A stretch of DNA of 9,044 nucleotides, from positions 1 to 9,044 of the forward strand of contig CAMWJT010000036.1 of NCBI GenBank assembly GCA_947174625.1. Direction: 5' to 3'. Shown here in pieces: positions 1 to 6,295 of the stretch (the first letter of the stretch is position 1; each line of letters starts with the position of its first letter). The stretch is from an uncultured Ruminococcus sp. Lineage in GTDB: Bacteria; Bacillota; Clostridia; Oscillospirales; Ruminococcaceae. Position numbers and translations under genes: made by a program. The notes below the pieces were generated by a model. It had not been told where the DNA came from, did no database searches, and was given only the letters and a program-made list of their open reading frames with translations.

Positions 1-916
1 GTGCGGCACTGCCGTTTGACATTAGCTGCAACAAGGATGAATTCATGGTCGGAGATGACGGCACTGTCACTTTTTATTGTTACAATGCCTATGCAAAGGG
101 TGATGAATGCCAGATTGCATTGATTGATGATAACGTTGACGTGGCAATTGACGTAAACGGGAATGTTCCGTCGTGGGTTGCTGCTTATATGTATGATGAC
201 GGCGACCCGGAACATGGTGACAGGCAAGCCAATGACGGCACTTATAGCTGTAAGATTCAGATAGACACCAGCTATTCAGGAGTATATTACTACTATGCAG
301 AGGATAGGACAACCGATCCTTATATAACAACTAAGCCGATCTCAATCAGGGTACTGAATGAATTTACAGAAGAAGATAAGAAAATCATGCAGGAAGTAGA
401 CCAGAAACTGGATGATTTCTGCAAGAAATGCTATGCAGAGGGCATCAGTGGCGACGATTATTACAATGCCATGTGTGAATTTCTGGAACAGCTTCAGAAT
501 GAGGGTCTGATTAAAAGTTTTGCTCCAAGAGGTTATTTTGATGATATCAACACCGGTATCACGTTCTATTATCATACTGGCAAGAAAGGAAAAACACCGC
601 CGGAGATTATCTGCGTAATCCCGACAGAGCCAGTTCCGACGGATGCACCTAATCCAACAGAACCAGAACCAATCCCGACGGAATCCAGTGAAAATACTTC
701 TGAAAATCAGGAATTGCAGGAAGGGATGGTATATTTTTCCGGCATTTACCAGTATCAGAAAAATGACACAGGCATCACCATTACAGCATGTGACCGGAAT
801 GTGACCGGAAAACTGGAAGTTCCGGAACAGATTGACGGACACACCGTGACGGCAATCGGTGAACACGCATTTTATCAGTGTGTAACAGTGACAGAAATCA
901 GATTGCCGGAGACTGT
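1..916 (+). repeat. Perfect direct repeat, left copy (partner 2262-3177)
   Basis: Bases 1-916 match 2262-3177 with no difference that I can find by eye, at a constant offset of 2261. The first mismatch is A917 versus G3178. The repeat runs into the left window edge, so its true left end is unknown. It covers the N-terminal domain, the first linker and the start of the LRR array of the two dockerin genes. Confidence 0.9.
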
Positions 917-1853
917 AAAATCCGTCGGCAAACAGGCATTTACCTACTGTTATGCCCTGGAATATGTCAATATTCCGGATGGTGTGCCGGCAATTGAAGA
1001 TGAAACGTTCCTGATGTGCAAAGCTTTGAAAACAGTGGATATTCCGGAATCTGTGACAAGCATCGGTGCGAGGGCGTTCACGGAGTGCGAAGCACTGGAT
1101 GACATCAAGCTTCCGTCTGGTGTGACGAGTCTTGGCACGGAAGTATTTCAGAAGTGTGTTTCCCTGGAATGGATTAATATTCCGGATGGGGTGACAGAAA
1201 TCCCGGACAATGCGTTTTTAGGATGCACAAGTCTGAAAAATATAGAGCTGCCTGAAAAAACGGCAAAAATCGGCAAAATGGCATTCATGCTCTGCAATCT
1301 GGAGTATATCAAAATCTTGAATCCGGATTGTGAAATTGATGAAACATTTGCAACCACAACCGGCAGCAGAGATACCGTATTCCAGGGATTCGTTGGCAGT
1401 ACCGCACGGGTATTTGCAGAACAGTACGGATATCCGTTCACTCCTCTGGGTGAAATCATTCCTCCCACGGAATCTACAGATCCGTCAGAAGATCCCTCCG
1501 AAACAACAGAGCCATCAGAAGATCCCTCTGAAACAACAGAACCGGTAAAATTCTTATGCGGCGATGCAAACCAGGACGGCGAGCTTGATATTTCGGATGT
1601 CGTACTGATGAACCGTTGCTATGTGGGTGTGGAGAAACTGACAGACATTCAGATCAAAGCGTCAGACACGGACGGTGACGGCAAAGTTTCGCTGACGGAC
1701 AGCATGAACGTCCTGAGAAAGCTGGTGCATTTGATTGATACATTCCCAATTGAAGAGCCATCCGCCGACGATCCTGTAATAGATCCACTTGAACCCCCGA
1801 TTGCTCCCCCAGTTGATGACCCTATGTCAACAATTCCACAGCCACAGGCATAA
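1..1853 (+). CDS. Secreted LRR (BspA-like) dockerin protein, copy 1, 5' end cut by window edge
   Basis: The reading frame is open from base 3 to the TAA at 1851-1853 (616 residues visible). By alignment with the paralogue at 2171-4093, about 31 N-terminal residues (the signal peptide) lie outside the window. Domains in order: an Ig/anchor-like beta domain with an acidic motif (DDGD...GDRQANDGTY, near 200-245); a charged helical stretch; a Pro/Thr/Glu linker (about 615-715); a BspA-type LRR array of about 23-residue repeats with the pattern IPxxVxxIxxxAFxxCxxL (about 730-1350) and its C-terminal cap (GSTARVFAEQYGYPF); a Thr/Glu/Pro linker; and a type I dockerin (about 1555-1735) with loops DANQDGELDISD and DTDGDGKVSLTD, both canonical. 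A proline-rich acidic tail follows. The dockerin implies cohesin-mediated attachment to a cellulosome-like complex; the LRR ligand is unknown. No catalytic domain is visible. The call is firm for the LRR and dockerin and weaker for the N-terminal domain. Confidence 0.93.
   Translation, partial: AALPFDISCNKDEFMVGDDGTVTFYCYNAYAKGDECQIALIDDNVDVAIDVNGNVPSWVAAYMYDDGDPEHGDRQANDGTYSCKIQIDTSYSGVYYYYAEDRTTDPYITTKPISIRVLNEFTEEDKKIMQEVDQKLDDFCKKCYAEGISGDDYYNAMCEFLEQLQNEGLIKSFAPRGYFDDINTGITFYYHTGKKGKTPPEIICVIPTEPVPTDAPNPTEPEPIPTESSENTSENQELQEGMVYFSGIYQYQKNDTGITITACDRNVTGKLEVPEQIDGHTVTAIGEHAFYQCVTVTEIRLPETVKSVGKQAFTYCYALEYVNIPDGVPAIEDETFLMCKALKTVDIPESVTSIGARAFTECEALDDIKLPSGVTSLGTEVFQKCVSLEWINIPDGVTEIPDNAFLGCTSLKNIELPEKTAKIGKMAFMLCNLEYIKILNPDCEIDETFATTTGSRDTVFQGFVGSTARVFAEQYGYPFTPLGEIIPPTESTDPSEDPSETTEPSEDPSETTEPVKFLCGDANQDGELDISDVVLMNRCYVGVEKLTDIQIKASDTDGDGKVSLTDSMNVLRKLVHLIDTFPIEEPSADDPVIDPLEPPIAPPVDDPMSTIPQPQA
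1485..1544 (+). repeat. 30-bp tandem duplication in the dockerin linker of copy 1
   Basis: Two 30-base units, 1485-1514 and 1515-1544, differ at only three positions and each encode SEDPSETTEP. They lengthen the Thr/Glu/Pro linker before the dockerin. The paralogue has a different arrangement here (3721-3810), so this linker appears to evolve by unit gain and loss. Confidence 0.85.
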
Positions 1854-2119
1854 AACCTGATACTCTTCATGAACCGAAACCGCCGAGCAGTTCGGAGCAG
1901 ACAGAACTCATCGAACAGCAGATTGCCGGTTCTGAACCGCTTGTGGTCTCACAGGAATATGTATTATTTCTGACACCGGATGAGGGTGTGTTCCGGTATG
2001 ATCCAAAAACAGGGGAATTGACCCGTAGTGTGGCGCAGGACGCTGCGGTCAATTCCAGTGCGATCAACTCCAGTTCTTACAAGCAAGTATTGAAAGTAGT
2101 CGCAATTTTTAAAAAATAA
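1854..2119 (+). pseudogene. Orphan C-terminal coding remnant between the two paralogues
   Basis: A reading frame shifted by -1 relative to copy 1 is open from 1820 to the TAA at 2117-2119. From 1865 it reads as plausible protein: LHEPKPPSSSEQTEL, then EYVLFLTPDEGVFRYDPKTG, ending SSYKQVLKVVAIFKK. It has no ATG and no ribosome binding site, and the copy 1 stop at 1851-1853 lies before it in another frame. Codon use and amino-acid composition look like real coding sequence: a Pro/Ser/Glu linker, then a compact beta-rich segment. The likeliest reading is the 3' remnant of an older gene whose upstream part was replaced when the dockerin gene was duplicated or recombined. A sequence-level frameshift in copy 1 is an alternative. 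I do not recognise the domain with confidence. Confidence 0.55.
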
Positions 2120-2138
2120 ATCTAATTTTAGATTTATT
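2115..2138. promoter_or_regulatory. Perfect 11-bp A+T-rich palindrome upstream of copy 2
   Basis: Arms AATAAATCTAA and TTAGATTTATT are separated by two T bases. The left arm overlaps the stop codon of the orphan remnant. A second small palindrome follows at 2139-2150 (CTAAT-TT-ATTAG). With only two bases between the arms and almost no G+C, it is a poor intrinsic terminator. It may be an operator or a transcript-end element. TCTAAT hexamers within it (2121-2126, 2138-2143) resemble -10 boxes, but I find no matching -35. Confidence 0.4.
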
Positions 2139-2152
2139 CTAATTTATTAGGC

Positions 2153-2160
2153 AGAAAGGA
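2153..2160 (+). promoter_or_regulatory. Ribosome binding site of dockerin copy 2
   Basis: AGAAAGGA lies 10 bases before the ATG at 2171. An in-frame TTG at 2165 is only 4 bases away, which is too close, so ATG 2171 is the preferred start. The resulting protein begins MKKKTRKK, a typical signal-peptide n-region. Confidence 0.65.
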
Positions 2161-2170
2161 AATTTTGATA

Positions 2171-4093
2171 ATGAAGAAGAAAACCAGAAAGAAACTTGCA
2201 TCCGTTTTGACAGCAACAATCATGCTGAACAGCATGGCAGCATTCTCACCACTGATGACCAGTGCGGCACTGCCGTTTGACATTAGCTGCAACAAGGATG
2301 AATTCATGGTCGGAGATGACGGCACTGTCACTTTTTATTGTTACAATGCCTATGCAAAGGGTGATGAATGCCAGATTGCATTGATTGATGATAACGTTGA
2401 CGTGGCAATTGACGTAAACGGGAATGTTCCGTCGTGGGTTGCTGCTTATATGTATGATGACGGCGACCCGGAACATGGTGACAGGCAAGCCAATGACGGC
2501 ACTTATAGCTGTAAGATTCAGATAGACACCAGCTATTCAGGAGTATATTACTACTATGCAGAGGATAGGACAACCGATCCTTATATAACAACTAAGCCGA
2601 TCTCAATCAGGGTACTGAATGAATTTACAGAAGAAGATAAGAAAATCATGCAGGAAGTAGACCAGAAACTGGATGATTTCTGCAAGAAATGCTATGCAGA
2701 GGGCATCAGTGGCGACGATTATTACAATGCCATGTGTGAATTTCTGGAACAGCTTCAGAATGAGGGTCTGATTAAAAGTTTTGCTCCAAGAGGTTATTTT
2801 GATGATATCAACACCGGTATCACGTTCTATTATCATACTGGCAAGAAAGGAAAAACACCGCCGGAGATTATCTGCGTAATCCCGACAGAGCCAGTTCCGA
2901 CGGATGCACCTAATCCAACAGAACCAGAACCAATCCCGACGGAATCCAGTGAAAATACTTCTGAAAATCAGGAATTGCAGGAAGGGATGGTATATTTTTC
3001 CGGCATTTACCAGTATCAGAAAAATGACACAGGCATCACCATTACAGCATGTGACCGGAATGTGACCGGAAAACTGGAAGTTCCGGAACAGATTGACGGA
3101 CACACCGTGACGGCAATCGGTGAACACGCATTTTATCAGTGTGTAACAGTGACAGAAATCAGATTGCCGGAGACTGTGAAATCCGTCGGCAAACAGGCAT
3201 TTACCTACTGCTATGCCCTGGAGTATGTCAATATTCCGGATGGTGTGCCGGCAATTGAAGATGAAACATTCCTGATGTGCAAGGCATTAAAAACTGTGGA
3301 CATTCCGGAATCCGTGACAAGTATCGGCGTGCGGGCATTCACAGAGTGCGAAGCACTGGATGACATCAAGCTCCCGTCCGGTGTGACCAGTCTCGGCACG
3401 GAAGTATTCCAGAAATGTGTGGCATTGGAATGGATCAACATCCCGGACGGTGTGACGGAAATCCCGGACAATGCGTTCTTAGGATGCACAAGCCTGAAAA
3501 ATATGCAATTGTCCTACAAAACGTCAAAAATTGGGAAAATGGCATTCATGCTCTGCAATCTGGAGTATATTAAAATCCCGAATCCGAACTGTGAAATTGA
3601 TGAAACATTTGCAACCACAACCGGAAGTAGAGATACTAAAATTTATGGATTCGCCTACAGTACCGCACAAGAATTCGCAGAACAGTACGGCTATCCATTC
3701 GTTCCCCTGGAGGAAATTCCTCCCGTGGAATCTACAGAGTCCTCCGAAACAACAGAGTCATCAGAAGATCCCAAAGAAACAACAGAGCCAGAAGAAACAA
3801 CAGGACCGGTAGAATTCTTATATGGTGACGCAAACCAGGATGGCGAAGTTAGTATTTCTGATGTGGTATTAATGAATCGTTGTTATGTGGGTGTAGAGAA
3901 ACTGACAGACATTCAGATCAAAGCGTCAGACACGGACGGTGACAGTAAAGTCACGCTGACAGACAGCATGAACGTCCTGAGAAAGCTGGTACATTTGATT
4001 GATACATTCCCGATTGAAGAGCTAGAATTCGACGATTCTGCGGTAGATCCGCTTGAACCTCCGATTGCTCCTTTACCTGAGCCACAGGCATAA
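2171..4093 (+). CDS. Secreted LRR (BspA-like) dockerin protein, copy 2
   Basis: This is a complete 640-residue paralogue of the preceding gene. Residues 1 to about 32 are a Sec signal peptide (MKKKTRKK, hydrophobic core, likely cleavage near TSA|A). Residues 34-150 form an Ig/anchor-like beta domain with acidic motif D96-D-G...G-D104...N-D-G110-x-Y. Residues 151-200 are charged and helical. Residues 238-271 are a Pro/Thr/Glu linker. Residues 274 to about 505 hold the BspA-type LRR array with a Cys in most repeats and the cap YSTAQEFAEQYGYPF. A Thr/Glu linker follows, then a type I dockerin at about 550-613. Calcium loop 1 has D553, N555, D557 and D564. Loop 2 has D587, D589, D591 and D598, but Ser592 where copy 1 has Gly. 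The protein ends in a proline-rich tail sharing DPLEPPIAP with copy 1. It is inferred to dock on a cellulosome-like scaffold through a cohesin; the LRR ligand is unknown and no catalytic domain is visible. A hairpin terminator follows at 4121-4172. Confidence 0.95.
   Translation: MKKKTRKKLASVLTATIMLNSMAAFSPLMTSAALPFDISCNKDEFMVGDDGTVTFYCYNAYAKGDECQIALIDDNVDVAIDVNGNVPSWVAAYMYDDGDPEHGDRQANDGTYSCKIQIDTSYSGVYYYYAEDRTTDPYITTKPISIRVLNEFTEEDKKIMQEVDQKLDDFCKKCYAEGISGDDYYNAMCEFLEQLQNEGLIKSFAPRGYFDDINTGITFYYHTGKKGKTPPEIICVIPTEPVPTDAPNPTEPEPIPTESSENTSENQELQEGMVYFSGIYQYQKNDTGITITACDRNVTGKLEVPEQIDGHTVTAIGEHAFYQCVTVTEIRLPETVKSVGKQAFTYCYALEYVNIPDGVPAIEDETFLMCKALKTVDIPESVTSIGVRAFTECEALDDIKLPSGVTSLGTEVFQKCVALEWINIPDGVTEIPDNAFLGCTSLKNMQLSYKTSKIGKMAFMLCNLEYIKIPNPNCEIDETFATTTGSRDTKIYGFAYSTAQEFAEQYGYPFVPLEEIPPVESTESSETTESSEDPKETTEPEETTGPVEFLYGDANQDGEVSISDVVLMNRCYVGVEKLTDIQIKASDTDGDSKVTLTDSMNVLRKLVHLIDTFPIEELEFDDSAVDPLEPPIAPLPEPQA
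2262..3177 (+). repeat. Perfect direct repeat, right copy (partner 1-916)
   Basis: This is identical by eye to 1-916. Beyond 3177 the paralogues differ at roughly one base in ten, mostly at third codon positions, with isolated identical patches such as 48 bases in the dockerin coding region (starting GAGAAACTGACAGAC). Confidence 0.9.
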
Positions 4094-4120
4094 AACCTGA
4101 TATTTCTCTTGTAAAATAAT

Positions 4121-4172
4121 AATAACTGTCGCCGGACGCATTTGCCATGCAATCCGGTGACAGTTATTTTTT
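4121..4172. terminator. Strong intrinsic terminator, probably bidirectional
   Basis: Arms at 4121-4136 and 4153-4168 form a 16-bp stem with a single G-U wobble (AATAACTGTCGCCGGA against TCCGGTGACAGTTATT). The 16-base loop has a small inner stem (GCAT/ATGC). The plus strand continues into six T at 4167-4172. On the minus strand the hairpin is followed by a T-rich tract, so it can also end the solute-binding protein operon, whose stop codon is 12 bases away. Confidence 0.9.
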
Positions 4173-4180
4173 AATTTCTA

Positions 4181-6295
4181 TTATTTCCGGGCAATTCTGC
4201 GCTGTGTCAGCCACTTGTCATAGAGCCGTTCATAGTCGCTCATGTTGACGGATGTTGTGCTGATCCGGCAGAATTTCAATTTTTTGGATGCCATTCCTGT
4301 CAAGCTGTATTCTGATTCAAACGGTGTCAGTCGGGAGATTGTATAATCATTGATTTCCGTTGACAATGGCAGTACAACGGCATGAGCAATCAAAATCTGT
4401 TCTGCTTCGGCAAAGGCTGTATATCTGGTGAATTTATCACCGTAATTTGCTGTTGCCTGTGTGTATTTTTCCTGCCAGTTCTGAAAGATTTCCTGTGTCG
4501 CACGGTATTCACTCCGATCCCAGTAAGTATAATTTTGTCCGGACTGGAACGGTTCTGCCCAGGTCTGCGGATCTATGTAATCCGCTGTGATGGAACATTT
4601 CATAAAAGCGAAATTCCCGGATTCCCGAAGATTGGCTTGTCTGGAAGCATATAATTCTACCTGGATGAAATCCGTACCGAGCGTTGTTTCAAGCTGTTTT
4701 TTAACAAGTTCGCATTCCTGCTCCAGATGGGGAATGCTGGAATCATACGGCATAAAAATCTGAACCGGGAACACTGCCCCTGCATTGGTGAGTTCTTCTC
4801 TTGCCAGCTCCCGGAATTCCTGTGCCTGTTCGGGATTGTAAGAATCTGATGTTGTGATTGACGCAAGAGCAGGGAACAGCGTGTAGTCCGTTCCTGCGCC
4901 GAATGTGAATTCTTTCGGCGTGATGGTACGATTTAAGAAACGCTCTGGCTGTCGGGATTCATACAGCGCAATACATTCCGCAGGATTGACAGCATGGATG
5001 ATTGCTTGCCGGAAATTTTCATGATTCACGGCAATTTTCCAGTTCTGCGGATTATATTTTTCATCAAACTGCGGATCAAAATTGAACACATAGAAATAAC
5101 TGCTTGCATGATCCGGCTGTGTGGGATGAACCAGGTCTTTTGTTTCTGCATCATTCATCCATTGATCGAGAGAATCCGGAGCAATCAGAATCCGGTCAAT
5201 CTGGTGACTGAGAAAAGCATCTTCTTTGAATTGTTCCGGATTTTCAGAATAAATCAATTCCAGACGGTCAATATAGATATTCTGTTTATCCCAGTATTGC
5301 GGATTTTTAATCAGGATCTGTTTTTCATCCGGAATGTCGTCCGTCAGCAGATAAGCGCCATTATAAAGAATATGCTGATAATCCTGTCCGAAATTTTTTC
5401 CGGATTGTTGCAGAAACTGTCTGTTGACGGGCAGGAAAGCCGGACTGCTGAGCAGATCCAGGAAATACGGACACGGCGCATCTAATGTAAATACAAGCGT
5501 ATGCTTTTCCGTTGCCTGAACGCCAATATCCCGTGGGAGAATTTGCCGGATTCGTTCACTGGTTTCCTGTGTGGATTCTGTAAATTCTGTGAATTCCGTA
5601 AATTCTGTAACATCCGGATACCAGGACGAACGATTTGTTGTCGCTTCTGTTTCTTCTGTGCTTTCTGTTGTCTCTGTGGATTCAGTAGATTCAGATATTT
5701 TAGCATTATTTTTTTTCTGATGCAGACTTTCCCGGATTTCTTCCGCACGTTGACGTTTTTCGTCCCGGATGTCAATCCGGTGCGCTGTGTAGTCATAATA
5801 TGCCTGTGCATTCTGGACTGTCATGTGCGTGGTGTAACTTGTCTGCCATTCAGAATTGTTTTCAGCATTGTTGATATACTCTGCTGATGCTACCCAGTCA
5901 TCCGCAACAACTTCTGCATAGGGATTCCCCTCGGAATCGATCCACTGGACACCCGGACGGATCTGGAACGTCCATTGTGTCATGCTGTCGTTGTAAGTCC
6001 AGCTCTCCGCAAGCGACGGAATGATGTTCCCATAAGAATCATACTCAACAAGGCAATCAATCGTATTTGCCAAAATTGTAGAGAGTGTTTCAGAACTGGT
6101 TGCAAGATAATTATAATTCTGGATTTTTTCTGTTTCATAGATCCGGAACAGATTATTTTCTGATACGGCTGTTTTTTCGGGATTGGAAACGGGAGCTGTT
6201 TCCGGATTGCAAGCCGTCAGCAAGAAACATGTTCCAGCACAGATGACAGCGAGCAGTCGCCGGCAGAATCCAACATGATGAACATTACATAACAT
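4181..6295 (-). CDS. Family 5 (oligopeptide-type) ABC solute-binding lipoprotein with low-complexity insertion
   Basis: This 704-residue lipoprotein should capture a peptide-like ligand for an ABC importer on the outer face of the membrane. Residues 1-29 are a lipoprotein signal peptide with lipobox L26-T-A-C29. The SBP_bac_5 signature is clear: IIPSLAESWTYNDSMTQWTF then RPGVQW...ADDWVASAEY at 91-140, and IGVQATEKHTLVFTLDAPCP from 257. Between them, residues 172-250 are a non-family insertion: a charged helix, then Thr/Glu/Ser repeats including TEFTEFTEFTES. This makes the protein longer than a usual family member. The ATG at 6295 was chosen because it gives a clean signal peptide; the frame extends to 6430 inside the upstream gene. 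The start overlaps the foldase stop by 11 bp and has no good Shine-Dalgarno, suggesting translational coupling; ATG 6313 is an alternative. No permease or ATPase gene adjoins it. The family is firm; the ligand is unknown. Confidence 0.9.
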   Translation of the reverse strand: MLCNVHHVGFCRRLLAVICAGTCFLLTACNPETAPVSNPEKTAVSENNLFRIYETEKIQNYNYLATSSETLSTILANTIDCLVEYDSYGNIIPSLAESWTYNDSMTQWTFQIRPGVQWIDSEGNPYAEVVADDWVASAEYINNAENNSEWQTSYTTHMTVQNAQAYYDYTAHRIDIRDEKRQRAEEIRESLHQKKNNAKISESTESTETTESTEETEATTNRSSWYPDVTEFTEFTEFTESTQETSERIRQILPRDIGVQATEKHTLVFTLDAPCPYFLDLLSSPAFLPVNRQFLQQSGKNFGQDYQHILYNGAYLLTDDIPDEKQILIKNPQYWDKQNIYIDRLELIYSENPEQFKEDAFLSHQIDRILIAPDSLDQWMNDAETKDLVHPTQPDHASSYFYVFNFDPQFDEKYNPQNWKIAVNHENFRQAIIHAVNPAECIALYESRQPERFLNRTITPKEFTFGAGTDYTLFPALASITTSDSYNPEQAQEFRELAREELTNAGAVFPVQIFMPYDSSIPHLEQECELVKKQLETTLGTDFIQVELYASRQANLRESGNFAFMKCSITADYIDPQTWAEPFQSGQNYTYWDRSEYRATQEIFQNWQEKYTQATANYGDKFTRYTAFAEAEQILIAHAVVLPLSTEINDYTISRLTPFESEYSLTGMASKKLKFCRISTTSVNMSDYERLYDKWLTQRRIARK
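5555..5695 (-). repeat. Low-complexity Thr/Glu/Ser-coding repeats in the solute-binding protein gene
   Basis: This segment encodes residues 201-247. It contains two runs of simple repeats, STESTETTESTEE and TEFTEFTEFTES. The latter is encoded by about four near-identical 9-base units around 5575-5610 (plus-strand form close to AATTCTGTR), so it could vary by slippage. Confidence 0.75.

Noticed and set aside
342..866. Long minus-strand open frame repeated identically at 2603-3127
   Set aside because: It is the antisense shadow of the dockerin genes and has no RBS. Its exact recurrence only reflects the perfect DNA repeat, although that recurrence does support the repeat call.
1820..1860. Programmed -1 frameshift joining copy 1 to the orphan tail
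   Set aside because: I see no slippery heptamer or downstream stem in the short overlap of the two frames, and copy 2 keeps the same PQA end and stop, so termination there looks genuine.
2165..2170. TTG start for dockerin copy 2
   Set aside because: It is only 4 bases from the RBS, whereas the ATG at 2171 has better spacing and starts a typical signal peptide.
5571..5700. Possible CRISPR-like or satellite array
   Set aside because: The repeats are in-frame codon repeats for Thr/Glu/Ser with no spacers, fully explained by low-complexity protein sequence.
5501..5887. Plus-strand Cys/Phe-rich open frame opposite the solute-binding gene
   Set aside because: It is the antisense reading of the Thr/Glu/Ser repeats, with no RBS and no family resemblance.
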